DNA of 64,000 bases from Amaranthus tricolor (Eukaryota > Streptophyta > Magnoliopsida > Caryophyllales > Amaranthaceae), in the NCBI RefSeq assembly GCF_026212465.1, contig NC_080050.1, positions 29,608,070 through 29,672,069 of the forward strand, given 5' to 3'. How positions within the stretch are numbered: position 1 is the stretch's first letter; each line of letters opens with the position of its first letter. Made by a program: the position numbers and the translations under genes. Below are positions 1-10,990 of the stretch, one piece after another. The notes beneath the pieces were generated by a model. The model did not search any database. It was not told the origin of the DNA and saw nothing but the letters and a program-made list of their open reading frames with translations.

Positions 1-345
1 TGGCTCCCACCTAAGCCGGGCGGTACGCAACTTTACCTTTATCGGTTATAAAAAAATATTGTTTTCCCATTAACCCCATACTCCATAGATTTACAAACAC
101 TTGATATTCAATGAAAATTGACAGACAAACAAAAACCCATATACATAGACTTGAGAATCATTTGATTAATACGTTCAATGACAATCAACAAGAACAACTG
201 TACTCAATCACCCAATTAAATCAAAACAATTACAAATTTAAGAACAACCCAACATAATCCAAACCATTAAAAAAAGAAAATGTTAACATTTCAGCAATCA
301 TCAAAAAAACAACAAAAATCCAGTAACAGGGAGAGAGAAATATAC

Positions 346-579
346 TTTTTTGCCAGAATTATCTTCAAAAAAGACACGATAATCAAGGGTTTCAGGCTGA
401 CCATGCTCTTTAGAAACAACATCTTCAGGTCTATGAATAGCGCGACAAGTAAAGAGCTTTCTAGAGAGAGTTGGAGTGAAAGAAAGAGATCGTTTAACAG
501 AGTGAAAAGAAGGAGGACGTTTCAAGATTAAAGTACAGCTTGTGCTTGTGGCTGCGGCCATTACTCTTGTAGTCGCCAT
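346..579 (-). CDS. Soluble inorganic pyrophosphatase, chloroplast type, first exon (partial)
   Basis: Seen: a 78-codon exon starting MATTRVMAAATS and ending DYRVFFEDNSGKK, followed by a GT donor (gtatat on the minus strand, 340-345) in phase 0. The N-terminus is rich in Ala, Ser, Thr and Arg with almost no acidic residues until about residue 52, as expected of a plastid transit peptide. Family knowledge: the ETLDYRVFF..SGKKV segment is the start of the mature part of plant plastid family I pyrophosphatases (Arabidopsis PPA6 type), which hydrolyse PPi to phosphate and pull biosynthetic reactions forward in the stroma. The catalytic Asp/Glu/Lys residues lie in later exons, and none are visible in bases 1-345, so the gene should continue beyond the left edge. 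MULE-1 begins only about 250 bp upstream of the start codon. The exon identity is fairly sure; whether the gene is intact cannot be judged here. Confidence 0.8.
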
Positions 580-814
580 TGTTGCTCAAACTCAAGCTTT
601 ACTCCACTGAATCTGGTCGCAGTTACAGCCACAAATGCAGAGAGTAGAATATAATTGGGTATTTGTTTGTCGCAGAATGTGAATCTGTGTGGTGCTTAAA
701 GGGGACTTATCGGGTCAACCATTGTTCCATTTTTGGCATAAATGGGTATTTGAATACCCGTATTTAGTAAAAACGGGTTTTCGAAACCAAAAAAATCGGG
801 TTTTCATTTGTGTT
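580..814 (-). promoter_or_regulatory. Proximal promoter and 5' leader of the pyrophosphatase gene
   Basis: On the minus strand a TATA-like AATTATATTCTA lies near 645-658, about 70 bp upstream of the ATG. A GATAAG (I-box-like) hexamer lies near 706-711. The MULE-1 insertion site (TSD 815-825) cuts off anything further upstream, so this short segment is all the original promoter next to the gene. The motif assignments are weak, based on sequence likeness only. Confidence 0.35.
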
Positions 815-825
815 TGTGGATTTAG
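815..825. repeat. 11-bp target-site duplication, left side of MULE-1
   Basis: TGTGGATTTAG is repeated exactly at 13028-13038, immediately outside the other end of the element. Mutator-superfamily insertions make 8-11 bp duplications, so this fixes the element ends at 826 and 13027. Confidence 0.9.
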
Positions 826-1065
826 GAAATTTGAAAAAAAATAAGATTTTTTAACAATTTTATTTAAAAAATAAGCTTTAGTCAAACTTTATTCTCAAAA
901 TAAACGTCTTTGGCTCCAAAGCTAGGTTTGATGTATTCTCGCTTTTACTAACAGCGAATTAAAAGAAATGGTCAAAATTTTAGTCAAGTCTGAAGTCGCT
1001 GTTACTAACAGCGACTTAAAGGTTGACTGGTCAAACCTTAATGTCGCTGTTACTAACAACGACTT
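826..1065 (+). repeat. Left terminal inverted repeat of MULE-1
   Basis: Matches the reverse complement of about 12785-13027 with scattered mismatches and small indels. It contains three palindromes: an imperfect one at 939-957; a perfect one at 993-1017 (12-nt arms AAGTCGCTGTTA/TAACAGCGACTT around one C); and one at 1043-1063 with one mismatch. They sit between stretches resembling GGTCAAAATTTTAGTCAA and TTGACTGGTCAAACC, which also recur in the right TIR. Confidence 0.88.
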
Positions 1066-1305
1066 CAAGCTTGACTAAAATTTTGACTTTTATTGACTTT
1101 TTTGTATGATTTAAACTAGCCGTTATAAAATTGAAAAATAGCTATTATGAAGTTGAAAATAGCCGTTGTTATTCCATCATTCTTGTTCTAGTTAATTGAT
1201 TTTGAAGGTAATATAAAGTATTATGTTAGTATTATTCTCAATTTATAAATGTTAATATTATTTTTGAATGTTTACTTATATTACTCTAACATATGTGTTC
1301 CGTAG

Positions 1306-1587
1306 ATGTCACAGGAGCATTTTATTAAAGAGCTTTGTGATTGTGGTTATGAAGTTGAGATTAATACAGATTGGAGCGACGTCGATCTTGGCCGTAATTT
1401 TGTAGATTGTCCTTTCTACTTGGATGAAGGATTCGGATACACGTACTTTAGGTGGGTTGCTCCGAATCGTACCAAATGTCTTGAAAAAGAAAAACAAGAG
1501 CTTAAAGATGAGGTATTTAATCTCAAGAGACAAATAGATGATATTGAACATAGGAAAGAAGAGACTGAAAGGATTATGAGAAGTTGA
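1306..1587 (+). CDS. GRF-type zinc-finger protein with coiled coil, carried by MULE-1
   Basis: A 93-codon ORF. Residues about 10-52 resemble a GRF zinc finger: CDCG, then GRNFVDCPFY, then GYTYFRWV. GRF fingers normally use four Cys/His ligands ending in a C-G-Y-F-x-W type segment. Here the last ligand position appears to be Tyr or Phe (GFGYTYFRW), so the metal site may be impaired. Residues about 56-90 are a charged heptad-like coiled coil (KEKQELKDEVFNLKRQIDD). Small GRF-plus-coiled-coil proteins are common in plants, often near transposons, and are thought to bind nucleic acid. A good splice acceptor (ccgtag) lies just before the ATG, so an upstream exon or leader is possible. It converges with the PMD gene across about 350 bp. 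The reading frame is open; expression is unknown. Confidence 0.6.
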   Translation: MSQEHFIKELCDCGYEVEINTDWSDVDLGRNFVDCPFYLDEGFGYTYFRWVAPNRTKCLEKEKQELKDEVFNLKRQIDDIEHRKEETERIMRS

Positions 1588-1936
1588 AGAAGCAATCTTA
1601 GTTAGCGGCGGTGGTTTAACTTAACGAATGAACTATGTAATTTGATATGGATTTGTTGAACATGAATGAAATTGTGTTGAATTTTCGAGAGCATTTTCCC
1701 TATTTGAATATGATTGTCTGTTTGATTTTGATTAAATTCATACTTGATTCTTGGCGGAATGATTCATCACCAAAAACTCTGAGTAATTAACATCATTTCA
1801 TTCATAATAAACATGTGATAATACGATAAAAATATACACATCTACATCTATATTACAAATTAAACACAATATGTACAAATGTTCAATATATACAAAATGT
1901 TACTAATGTTCAATATATACAAACAGTATACTAATG

Positions 1937-3835
1937 CTAATCCTCCTCCTGTACCCTGTTTAACTGTGACGGTTTACGACACCTCCTACGATAGTAAGAG
2001 GCTGTCGCATGACGCTCGGGTAGGGGAGGTGATTGATACTGGGATGATCCAGCACCCTGTGAGGACCTGGCACGATAGTCGGGGCACGTTAAGTGTACCT
2101 CCTCAAGATGAACGTCGGCATGATGAGGAGATGACCCCTACTCGTCCATAGTGGTGCCAGGCACAGCGACTTCTGGAATGAAGTGCTGAAATTGTGTCCC
2201 TAGGAGTATGCCTTGGGCAATCTCTCGTACAGGCTCCTCCTGAATGGAGCTGATAATAGCTGCAATGCCCTGTGCCTACATTAAGCCTGAAGTATTAATG
2301 AAATGTATAACATGTAAGTTCTATGGATAAGAATCAATGTTGAAGAATACTTACAAATTGTGTCATCGTCGGTGCTGCGGGAGCGTACTGGGTGGCCGCG
2401 ATAATACCACGTGGTGTCATACATCGACGAGTGATGGAGAGAAACCACGGCATGTAATCCGCCAAAGTGGGTGCGCCTATAGCCTCGATCGGCGCACCTT
2501 GGGCTAACAGCTCTAGCCTGTGATCCCAAACGATCTATATGGCGCCAGTTGATCTCCAACCAGTTCTTGGGCTCCCGACCCTTTCATGAGCTGTGATGGA
2601 GATCTGCCACTGTGTCACAAGGTGGCGAGATGCCCTGTTCCATCCCAAATTGGCGCAGTACGCGCTCAGGGAGATGCACTTCGACTATGTCGAAACATAT
2701 CAAAGGTACAAAGGCTCTCCACGCCCCTGACAATATCCCTGAGTGCTGAGGCAATGCAGCGTATGCCTCAGCGGGGTAAGGGTCCCATCGAAACTACACG
2801 TGAAAATGTAATTAATAAATTACGCAATATCCCTTGTACGTCTATCAAAGGACCACCGCGATCCATACGGCATATGTGAGGGTGGAAGAATTGGTGGTGC
2901 AAATGCACCACGTCCCACAGTCCTCATCGGTTGCCCAATGAGAATGTGCTCTCATGCCCAAAGCTATGAATTACAGATATGAGTAAGTAAACGAAATATA
3001 AGAAAAAATTAAGAAACAAAGCGCTAACATGTAAAGTTAGTATTACCTGGAGAATAATCAGGGGCCCAGCGATCTCCTTCACGTTCTTCCGTGAAGCGTC
3101 ACACAGTCTCCTGTACAGATAAGCTAGGGCTGCAGAACCCCAGCTGTAACCGAAGATGACCTCCCATGCTGCATCAAGCAACGTCAAGTACAAAAGTTGT
3201 ACCCTGTTGCTAATCTTGTCGGAGAACAAGACAGCACTAATTGGATATAATGGTAGCCTCATCAGCACCTTCAGGGAGGTGCGAGAAGTTCTGCGCAAGC
3301 CATGTTACGCGCAACCCACTCCCTTTGGCTACCTCTGGGAGAGATCGGACTCCTGATACCCTATGCACTATATCTTGCCAACTTTCGAGTTAACGTCCAA
3401 CGGTACAGACTGTATGTCCCTCGATGGCAAGCCGTGTAAGCACAGCTACGTCAAGTAAAGTGACAGTAGCTTCACCTAGAGGTAGGTGGAAGGTATGTGT
3501 CTCTTGGCGCCACCGCTCGACTAAAGCCGTGACTAGCGCCCGATCGACTCTCCCATAAGCGATGAGATGGAAGTCGTACAACATCGCTCGCTGAATGTAC
3601 GGGATGATCCGTGCGTCAATCTCCCACGGAGCAGAGTTGGGATGCCTGGTGTATATGGTCTCTATGTCGGACACCTAAACGCAAAGATTATATTAGCATA
3701 AAGTTAAAGTATTAAGGCATATACATTCAAAATACTAAGTTGACTAACCTGGACATCCCATAGTACACTGCTCCTGTGCTCCGCCTGTATCGTCAGCACA
3801 CTAGGGTCGCGAGGGCCTGGAGCTGTTGGATCCAT
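1937..3835 (-). pseudogene. Plant mobile domain (MAIN-like) gene inside MULE-1, frameshifted
   Basis: Exon 1 (3749-3835) reads MDPTAPGPRDPSVLTIQ and splices in phase 0 to 3674, continuing VSDIETIYTRHPNSAPWEID. Downstream are recognisable PMD landmarks: LLDVAVLTRLAIEG (near 3410-3450), NFSHLPEGADEATI, then SAVLFSDKISNRVQLLYL, GYSWGSAALAYLYRRLC (near 3110-3160) and KEIAGPLIILQ. Further down come YGSRWSFDRRTR (near 2850) and a C-terminus with ERHATASYYRRRCRKPS ending at 1937-1939. The reading frame changes between EATI and SAVLF (about 3239-3265), where several expected residues are also missing. PMD proteins (MAIN, MAIL1) act in genome stability and silencing in plants, and related domains are known inside transposons. 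The minus-strand order, transposase then PMD, suggests a second transposon gene rather than random host sequence. Internal exon borders are approximate. Confidence 0.72.
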
Positions 3836-3974
3836 CTCTACTGTAAGTCAACAATAACTTAGTTGTAGTTATGATTATACGTAAAAAGACTTAAGAAATA
3901 CTCAAATTGTTTACTTATGTTATTTATTTGTTTCCATAGTCTTTATGTTTCTATACTCAAACACAGATATTGTT

Positions 3975-6369
3975 TCACCTTGACGTGCAAGTTCTAGTGT
4001 TGTGACCTTCACTACCACAGCCTCGACAAGCGTTGCGTCGCCTTGATCCTTCGTCCAGCTCGTTGGTGATCCTCCTTGACTTAGGTCTCCCTAGTCCACG
4101 AATGTGATCGGGATCGTGTATCACCTCAACACCGGTGTATTGAGGCCATGACCTCTTATCATTCAACGACATGAATATGGATTCATATGTATTAACATAG
4201 CTCTGGGTAGTGTAGCAGGAGTCCACAAAACGCTCATACGATAAGTGTTTTTTAATACAAACGGCAAGAACATGAGAACATGGTAAGTGATATATGGATG
4301 GTTTGTTACAAGTGCATTTCATCTCTCGCAAATCCACACTTTGTATTTTACCACCCTTGGCGGATCCTTTATTACCACGTCCAGTCTTAACTTGAAAAAG
4401 GCCTCGTCTGTAGTCAAATGCGACGATCTCATGGAAGTTTGCCTTCTCAGTGTTACAGGTGATAATTCTTATGGCGTTTGAAGTGTACTTACTTCCCCCA
4501 ATTAGCCATGCATTTGCATTCTCGCATCTTTTAACAAAATAATCATTAACACGGTAGAAGGTGAACTCCACTAGAGTAGTTATAGGCAAGAAAGGTACAC
4601 CCTTCATTACGTTATTGAATACTTTGGCTAAGTTGGTATTAGTAACACCATACCTATACCCTCCATCATGACATATTGACCATTTACACATATCACCAAC
4701 TTGATCAATCCAAAAAAGAGCTTCTCGTTTAGCAACACCAATAGCCTTCAATCCCTCGACGACCTTATGTGGTTGTCTTTGCTCTGCAGTCCTTCCATAC
4801 ATCTTCTTCAGCTTCACATTACCCATTTGACAGTTGAAGTTACTTAACAAATGCCGTAAGCAAAACCTATGATGGGCATTTGGAGGTTGTCATTCTGGCG
4901 CCTCCATTGTTGCTAGAATGCTCGCATATCTATCAGAAATAATACATAAACCTGGACTACGCATCACATGCTTACGAATACACGCCATAAACCAAGACCA
5001 CGCAGCTATGCATTCCTTCTCTACCAAAGCAAAGGCAAACGGAAAGATTCCCTTGTTGCCATCTTGAGCAATCGCAGTCAATAATGTATGGCGATATTTA
5101 CCGTACAAGTGTGTTCCGTCAATGGCAATAAGGGGTTTGCAATACTTGAACCCCTCAATACTTGGTTTAAAAGCCTAGAACACACGTTGGAAAGTTCTAA
5201 TACTAGGACGGACGTACACACCAACATCATTATCTTCCTTAAAGAACCACTCAACTACAGTCCCGGGGTTAAAAACTTGCATTGCTTTCAAGAAGCGTGG
5301 AAGGAGAGGATAAAAGTCTTCCCATGTCCCATAGATGGAGAGAAGGGCTTGCTGTTTAGCACACCAAGCCCGCTTATAGGTCACTTCGACACCAAATTGG
5401 TCTTTCACCATTTTGTCGCACCACAAAGACCTTAATTGATGGGTCTTCAGCAACACAATTTCTAATAACATTGTTAATCACGGAAGATGTCAAATGATGT
5501 GTCCAGCTAACACATTTTCAGTACTTAATACACAACCCTCATGCTTCCCTTTATATGTAACAATCACGGAAGATGTCAACGTTCCTACGAATATGATACA
5601 ATCTAACAACGTCCAACAAGGCATCCTTTTTATCAAACATCATACCCTTTTGAAACTCTCCTTCATCGGTGTAGGTTGTATCACATGCCCAAGACCTCCA
5701 AGAGTTGTCCTCAACGTGTTCATCTAGAGGGGGAATTAGTGCATAAGGTGTAGGAGCAACGATCGTTGGAATGTTGCCTAAGGTCATGTCATTAGCTAGA
5801 GCCTTCTCATCCACACCCACTTTGTCCTCAGAAAGAGTTTCAACGAATTCATTACTCTCACTATTAACATCATCCCAAGGCTCATTTGTATCTTCTAAGT
5901 TAAAAGTATCATCATTAGAAAGAGAAGAGGAAGATGGCATAATGGGATTTTGGGTTTCTTGATTAGGGAAGGGCGTAGGAGAAGGAGCAGAAGAAGTTAC
6001 ATTCAGGAATGCATTTGTTTCTACAACATTGACATCTTGATTCCCTAGGGGTACCTCTTCTACATATAACTCTAAAGAAGGAATAGAGGTAGACTTTGAA
6101 TACTCCCACATTTCATCTATAGCCTCCTCATCCTCAACCGAAAGAGCTAACAATTCTCCACTCATATTGTATTTAAAACTTACATTAACAGTACTTCTTG
6201 TAGTGTCAATGCCAATCTTAGAGCATATAAGATGTTTAAATTCATTCAAATCCATATTTGAGTTGCATGCAAACAGTTTACGTCTTCCCCCAACATACTT
6301 AACATTGCTACTACTTGATCGAATTGAACCATTCCAAAAACATACAACAGTCACACGAAATGAAGCCAT
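3975..6369 (-). pseudogene. MUSTANG-like Mutator transposase (PB1 + MULE + SWIM + zinc knuckle), broken
   Basis: Reading from 6369: an N-terminal PB1-like domain (MASFRVTVVCFWNG, YVGGRRKLFACNS, NMSGELLALSVEDEEAIDEM); an acidic linker; a MuDR N-terminal segment (FDKKDALLDVVRLYHI); then the DDE-type MULE core with LIAIDGTHLYGKY (first Asp) and GLCIISDRYASIL (second Asp). A SWIM finger CTCNKPSIYHLPCSHV and a C-terminal knuckle CRGCGSEGHNTRTC follow. Family knowledge: PB1+MULE+SWIM order is typical of MUSTANG-type transposases. Breaks seen: a frame change in 5471-5551, next to a duplicated GACATCTTCCGTGATT; an in-frame TAG at 5175-5177; and a TGA at 4890-4892. The body is otherwise collinear, so inactivation is by few lesions. 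The start at 6369 is chosen because the same MASFRVT start is found in MULE-2. Confidence 0.85.
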
Positions 6370-8686
6370 CTCTACAACAATACGTACAAAATGAACATCA
6401 CCATCAAATTCATAAATATATACATATATAACAACATTGATTAAATTTAGGATTTTCATTCAAACATTCTCTACATTAAACTCAAACATTTTCTACATTA
6501 AATTCATGAACAAACAACCTCATTATGAAGATCATGGCAAATAATAAGTACATTTGACATATTCATAGAGTTTAAGTGTAAATGACCACTATAAATGACA
6601 TACTTTTTAAAAACAAACACTAGTGGAAAAAACCTTATTTGCTGCGGTTTTTGGGCCATAATATACTGCGGTTTTGGCCCGCAGCAATAGTGATAGCAGC
6701 AAATAACTTATTTTAAATGCTGCGGTTTTGAACCGCAGCAAAAAAACTAACTATTTGCTGCGGGCTTCTTAAAAAACCGCAGCAAATAAGCATTATTTGC
6801 TGCGGTTTTAAGAAGCCCGCAGCAAATAAGTGTGCATTAAACGAAAAAAAATTTTTTTTTTTTTTTTTTGCTTTTTTCGTTTAATAGTATTAAATAATTC
6901 AATAATGTACAATGTAATAAACAATAATTAATCCAATGATAATCACCAATAATCACTTTGAAAACTCTCGATCGTATATATAATATAATATAATAATATC
7001 TACATATACAAATTAAAGTTCTAATAAATCGAAAGTGAATAGTGGATTCGAGTTGAGAATTTTTGTCCTTCAAATAAACATCGACATGGCAAACTATCAA
7101 TCTGCAAATCCAGCGAAACACAAATAAGCATTAAACCATTCCAAAAACATAATTAATTAACATCCTAGAAGTACATTAGAATACCAACTTAATCCTAAAA
7201 ATAGAAAATGAATAATACATTATAAAGAAACTGTAAAATATTTTCTGGAATTGAATATTGCAGCAAAAGCACACCAACAACATAGATAGTGTGACAAGAT
7301 AAACAGGTGAAATTCTAAATAATCTAAGTATAACTCCTTTTTCCTCGTAAAAGTACACTGTCAACACACCAGTAATATCTGCATTTATGAAGCAAGCAAA
7401 AAGCTTAAAATTTGAATCTTGAATTCATACACTGAATGAACAAGAAAAGTACATTTATGAAGCAACAATTTTCGTTGGAGGTATTTGCATATACACAAGC
7501 ACGATAAGAAAGGCTGAACGCGAAAAACAAAATCGAAGTAATTTTTCGGATATCATTTGGCAAATTCAACCATTATAAGTAATGTATATAATTCTCATTT
7601 CATTTTGAGGTTCTTTAAATCTTTACAGTTTCTTAGCCGATTGTCGATAAGCAAAAGCCACTATCCTACTTCCAAATTTCTACTTCACACACATAATAAA
7701 GCAAAGCAGGTTTAATACCAGCAAAAATTATCATCACCAAATAAAGATTGATATGTAATTAAATTACATGATTATAATCTTACATGATGTCATTTACAAG
7801 AACAACTACCCATTGAACCATTGATACCACATACATAAGTAATTATTCACATATACAACTACATATATACATAAGTAAAATATTCACATTCAATCTACCC
7901 TAAAAATCCTAATTAATTAAAATTATTCACATTCAAATATAAAATACATACCTTGATAATGAGATATGATAATTTTGTTTCCAGATAAGATTATGTAACC
8001 TACAATGAAAAAAACAAATCAAAATTATTATAAAAAAAGACTAAATCCTTATTAAAACACAATGACTTGAAAAAGAACAAGACTAGCCACAATTTCGTGG
8101 CTTTTGAAGGAAAAGCAACAATGGTGGGTTTTAGAATTTAAACAAAGATGGAGAAAGAAATTCGTGCAATGGGCGGCTATTGAAGCAACAAATTTCAACA
8201 ACACAGGAATTTGAAGAACTTAAACAAAGTCGTGGGGTTTGGAAGATGATGAACGAAATGAAGAGAAAACACAGTGGAGTCGTATGATTTGAAAAACTTG
8301 AAGAACTTGAAGAGATTTTTCTTGGATTTTTGAAGAAATTTTCTGAAATTCATAAGCTTGAAGAAGAAGACAGTCGTCGTCGTAGGATTTTGAAGAAAGT
8401 TATTTTAGGATTTTTGTAACACCCCGAGTTTTTCTGACGTCATTAATTAATATTTTAGTAACTTTTGGGGATTTTATAATTATATTAAATTATTTCTGAA
8501 TTAATAAATTTCTTTCATATACGAATTTAAATGTGAACTTATATACATATATTAAAAATATAATTACGATTTCTCAAACAAAGAGGTTCGAATTAAAATG
8601 ATTATTTTATTAAAATGTGTGAGTCCACGAAGGTGAGTCTCTTAGTTGGGTCTCGTAAGAAAACAAATCGAGATGAAAAAATAAAT

Positions 8687-8734
8687 AAATAAATAAATAA
8701 ATATAATAATAATAATAATAATAATAATCATAAT
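8687..8734 (+). repeat. AT-rich microsatellite (AAAT)n/(ATA)n in LTR U3
   Basis: About five AAAT units followed by about nine ATA units, 20-70 bp upstream of the LTR TATA box. Probably length-variable between copies. Confidence 0.8.
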
Positions 8735-8749
8735 AATAGAAATAACGAG

Positions 8750-8757
8750 TATAAAAA
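8750..8757 (+). promoter_or_regulatory. TATA box of the solo LTR promoter
   Basis: TATAAAAA lies about 30 bp before a sharp switch to CT-rich, GC-richer sequence (8778 onward), consistent with retrotransposon transcription starting near 8780. Confidence 0.5.
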
Positions 8758-8777
8758 CGTTGAAACCCTAAACACTC

Positions 8778-9175
8778 AAGAGGGAGCCGTCACTTCTTTC
8801 CTTCTTCTCCTCCTTCTTTCTCTTCTTCTTCCTTCCTCCCTCACTCCCGCATTTTTCCCCCTTCCCGCACAGCAGCCCGGCAGCCACAAGGACACCAGCA
8901 GCCCCTTTTCTCCCCTGCGCCACCAGTGAACGACCAGCAGCAGCCGCGCCTTCTCCTTCATGCAAGCAGCAGCAGCAAGGCTGCGTTCTCCTCTGACCAG
9001 CAGCTGCGTTTTTCTTCTCGCCACCGCAGCACACTCCCTCCTCCCTCGCTGTGACTGGCCGGCAGCAGACCCACGAACAGCCGCAGTTGCTGTTCGATTT
9101 AAGGCCCTCTCTAGCCATTCTTGGCTTTCGTGCACCACCACCACGACCTTCATCCTCCTCTTCACCATTCTTACT
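8778..9175 (+). other. CT- and CAG-rich transcribed-leader-like segment of the LTR
   Basis: Strong strand bias (TTCTTCTTCC, GCAGCAGCAGC) and higher GC than the surroundings create overlapping long ORFs on both strands, including an Arg/Glu-rich frame on the minus strand. None resembles a known protein and they overlap one another, so this is composition-driven and not coding. Confidence 0.5.
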
Positions 9176-10539
9176 AGTTTTAATCTTTGTAAGCATCTCA
9201 CTTTCCAATTGATTAATTTACTAATTTTAATTAGAATCTACCATGTTCATGAGTTGTGTGTTGATTGTGTATTGTATTAGTCTCATTGAATTCTAGTATG
9301 GGTAGTAGTTAAAAGAATTGTCATTGAAATGAAATGATTAGGGTTTTATTTAGAGATGTGATTACTAGTAGTGTGTGTGTGTGTGTGTTTGTATGCTACT
9401 TTGGTGATGTGATGATTTATTGAATAATCTTATAAGTAGTTGAGACTTTGTTGATTATCGTGGTGGCAATTAGTAATGTTTTGATTACAATTGACTATAG
9501 AAATGGTTTTGGTTGTTAATTGGAAGTAGGAGTTGCTAATTGTTATTGATTTAATTGTAGAGAATTACTACTACCTTATTAGGTTGTTATTGATGTTGTA
9601 AATACGTAATTTCAATAAGTCATGAGCATAGTGTCTAACGTATTGTTGAGAGTTGCTAAAGTTACTCGTTGTGATGTTTGATTGTAGCTTTCCTAGCTTC
9701 AAAGAATGTAATAAATGGTATTACGATCTGGTAGCTTTAAGATTTGTCATTGTCATCATATTAGCACTATATTAACATCGTAAGATTTAAGTGTGATTTT
9801 TATTTTATTTTATTTGGTAACATGAACCAATATAACTCAAATTGGTCAATATAAAGGAACGATTTACATAATCCTTTTATTCTTAAATTGATGGAAAAAC
9901 TTGTGTTATTGTTGAATTGACGATTATGCTTGGTGATTGAATGAAATGCGTACCTTGTCATGAACGGATGATAGTGGTTACTTTGGGTTCTAGCTGGTAT
10001 GACAAAGTAGTTAAGAGAACTTATAAGTTTTATTCCTAACTTGTATAGGTTCCTAGTTTATAAGAGGAAAGTAGACCCTTAGTTGGGTGATTTATTGTAA
10101 CTTGTGGTCGTGCAGTGACGCTCGCAGGTACGTACACGCAGTACTAACCCTTATGTGCAATTTGCTTTAAGACATTATTGTTTATTGTGATAATATACAT
10201 TGCATTGAAACTATGAGATACTATTGAGTACACTTTACATGAAGAGCTATCGACTATGAAATCCTTGTGCTTAGAATAGTTTAGAGAATGAGAGTTAATA
10301 GAGGGCGAGAACTACCCCTTATTTATTTAAGAATTATATTATGCCTAATTGGAGTTAGAATGACTCCTTTATTGGTGAATTTCATATTCTATTGAGTGGC
10401 TCAGTGGGTTTTGGCGCGCTGCTATCCCAGGGCGCTCCTTAATAGTTGAGAGTGGAAGTTATTCCCATCTGACAAGGTACTATATTATGATTAGCTGGCG
10501 TGACTTAACTGGATTATGTCTGGTTGTTTTATTAGTCCC

Positions 10540-10990
10540 CTAGGTGAGGTTCGACGGGACCACCGTAAGGGGGGTATGAGCATGCTTGGGTCATTGGGCG
10601 CCGGGAGGCCGATAACGCCCCTTGACCGAGGTGTTACCATGCGGGCCTTGCAAACCCCAATATGGTGGCCTCTTCACTGGTTTAGTACCCCAGTGTGTTA
10701 GGTTTTTCCCGAAGGTAGGACCCGAGAGGGTCAGCTGGAGGGGGCATGAGCTCATACTTTGCCAATGGGCGCCGAGAGGCCGATAACGCCCTTGGCGGTG
10801 TCACTATGCCAGGAAGTAGAGAAAAGATCCACTGATAGAAAACTATTCAGTGATAGAAAGTTTATTCATTGATTGAAAGATATGTAATGATAGAAGGTTC
10901 ATTCTTTGGTAGAAAGCTTACGCGTTGATAGAACGTTTACTCTTTGGTAGAATATTTACTCTTGATAGAACATCTACTTATTGATAGAAT
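10540..10990 (+). repeat. Internal duplications in the LTR: GGCCGATAACGCC block pair and GATAGAA ladder
   Basis: Two diverged copies of a block containing TGGGCGCC(G)(G/A)GAGGCCGATAACGCC occur near 10580-10650 and 10765-10800. They are followed by about eight short degenerate units (TTGATAGAA / TTTGGTAGAA, spaced about 15-25 bp) between about 10835 and 10990. Such blocks are typical of LTR regulatory evolution; no function is assigned. Confidence 0.6.

Noticed and set aside
8768..9208. Overlapping ORFs of 141-146 codons on the minus strand and 106 on the plus strand
   Set aside because: They come from CT- and CAG-rich bias in the LTR leader, overlap in several frames, and show no family motif.
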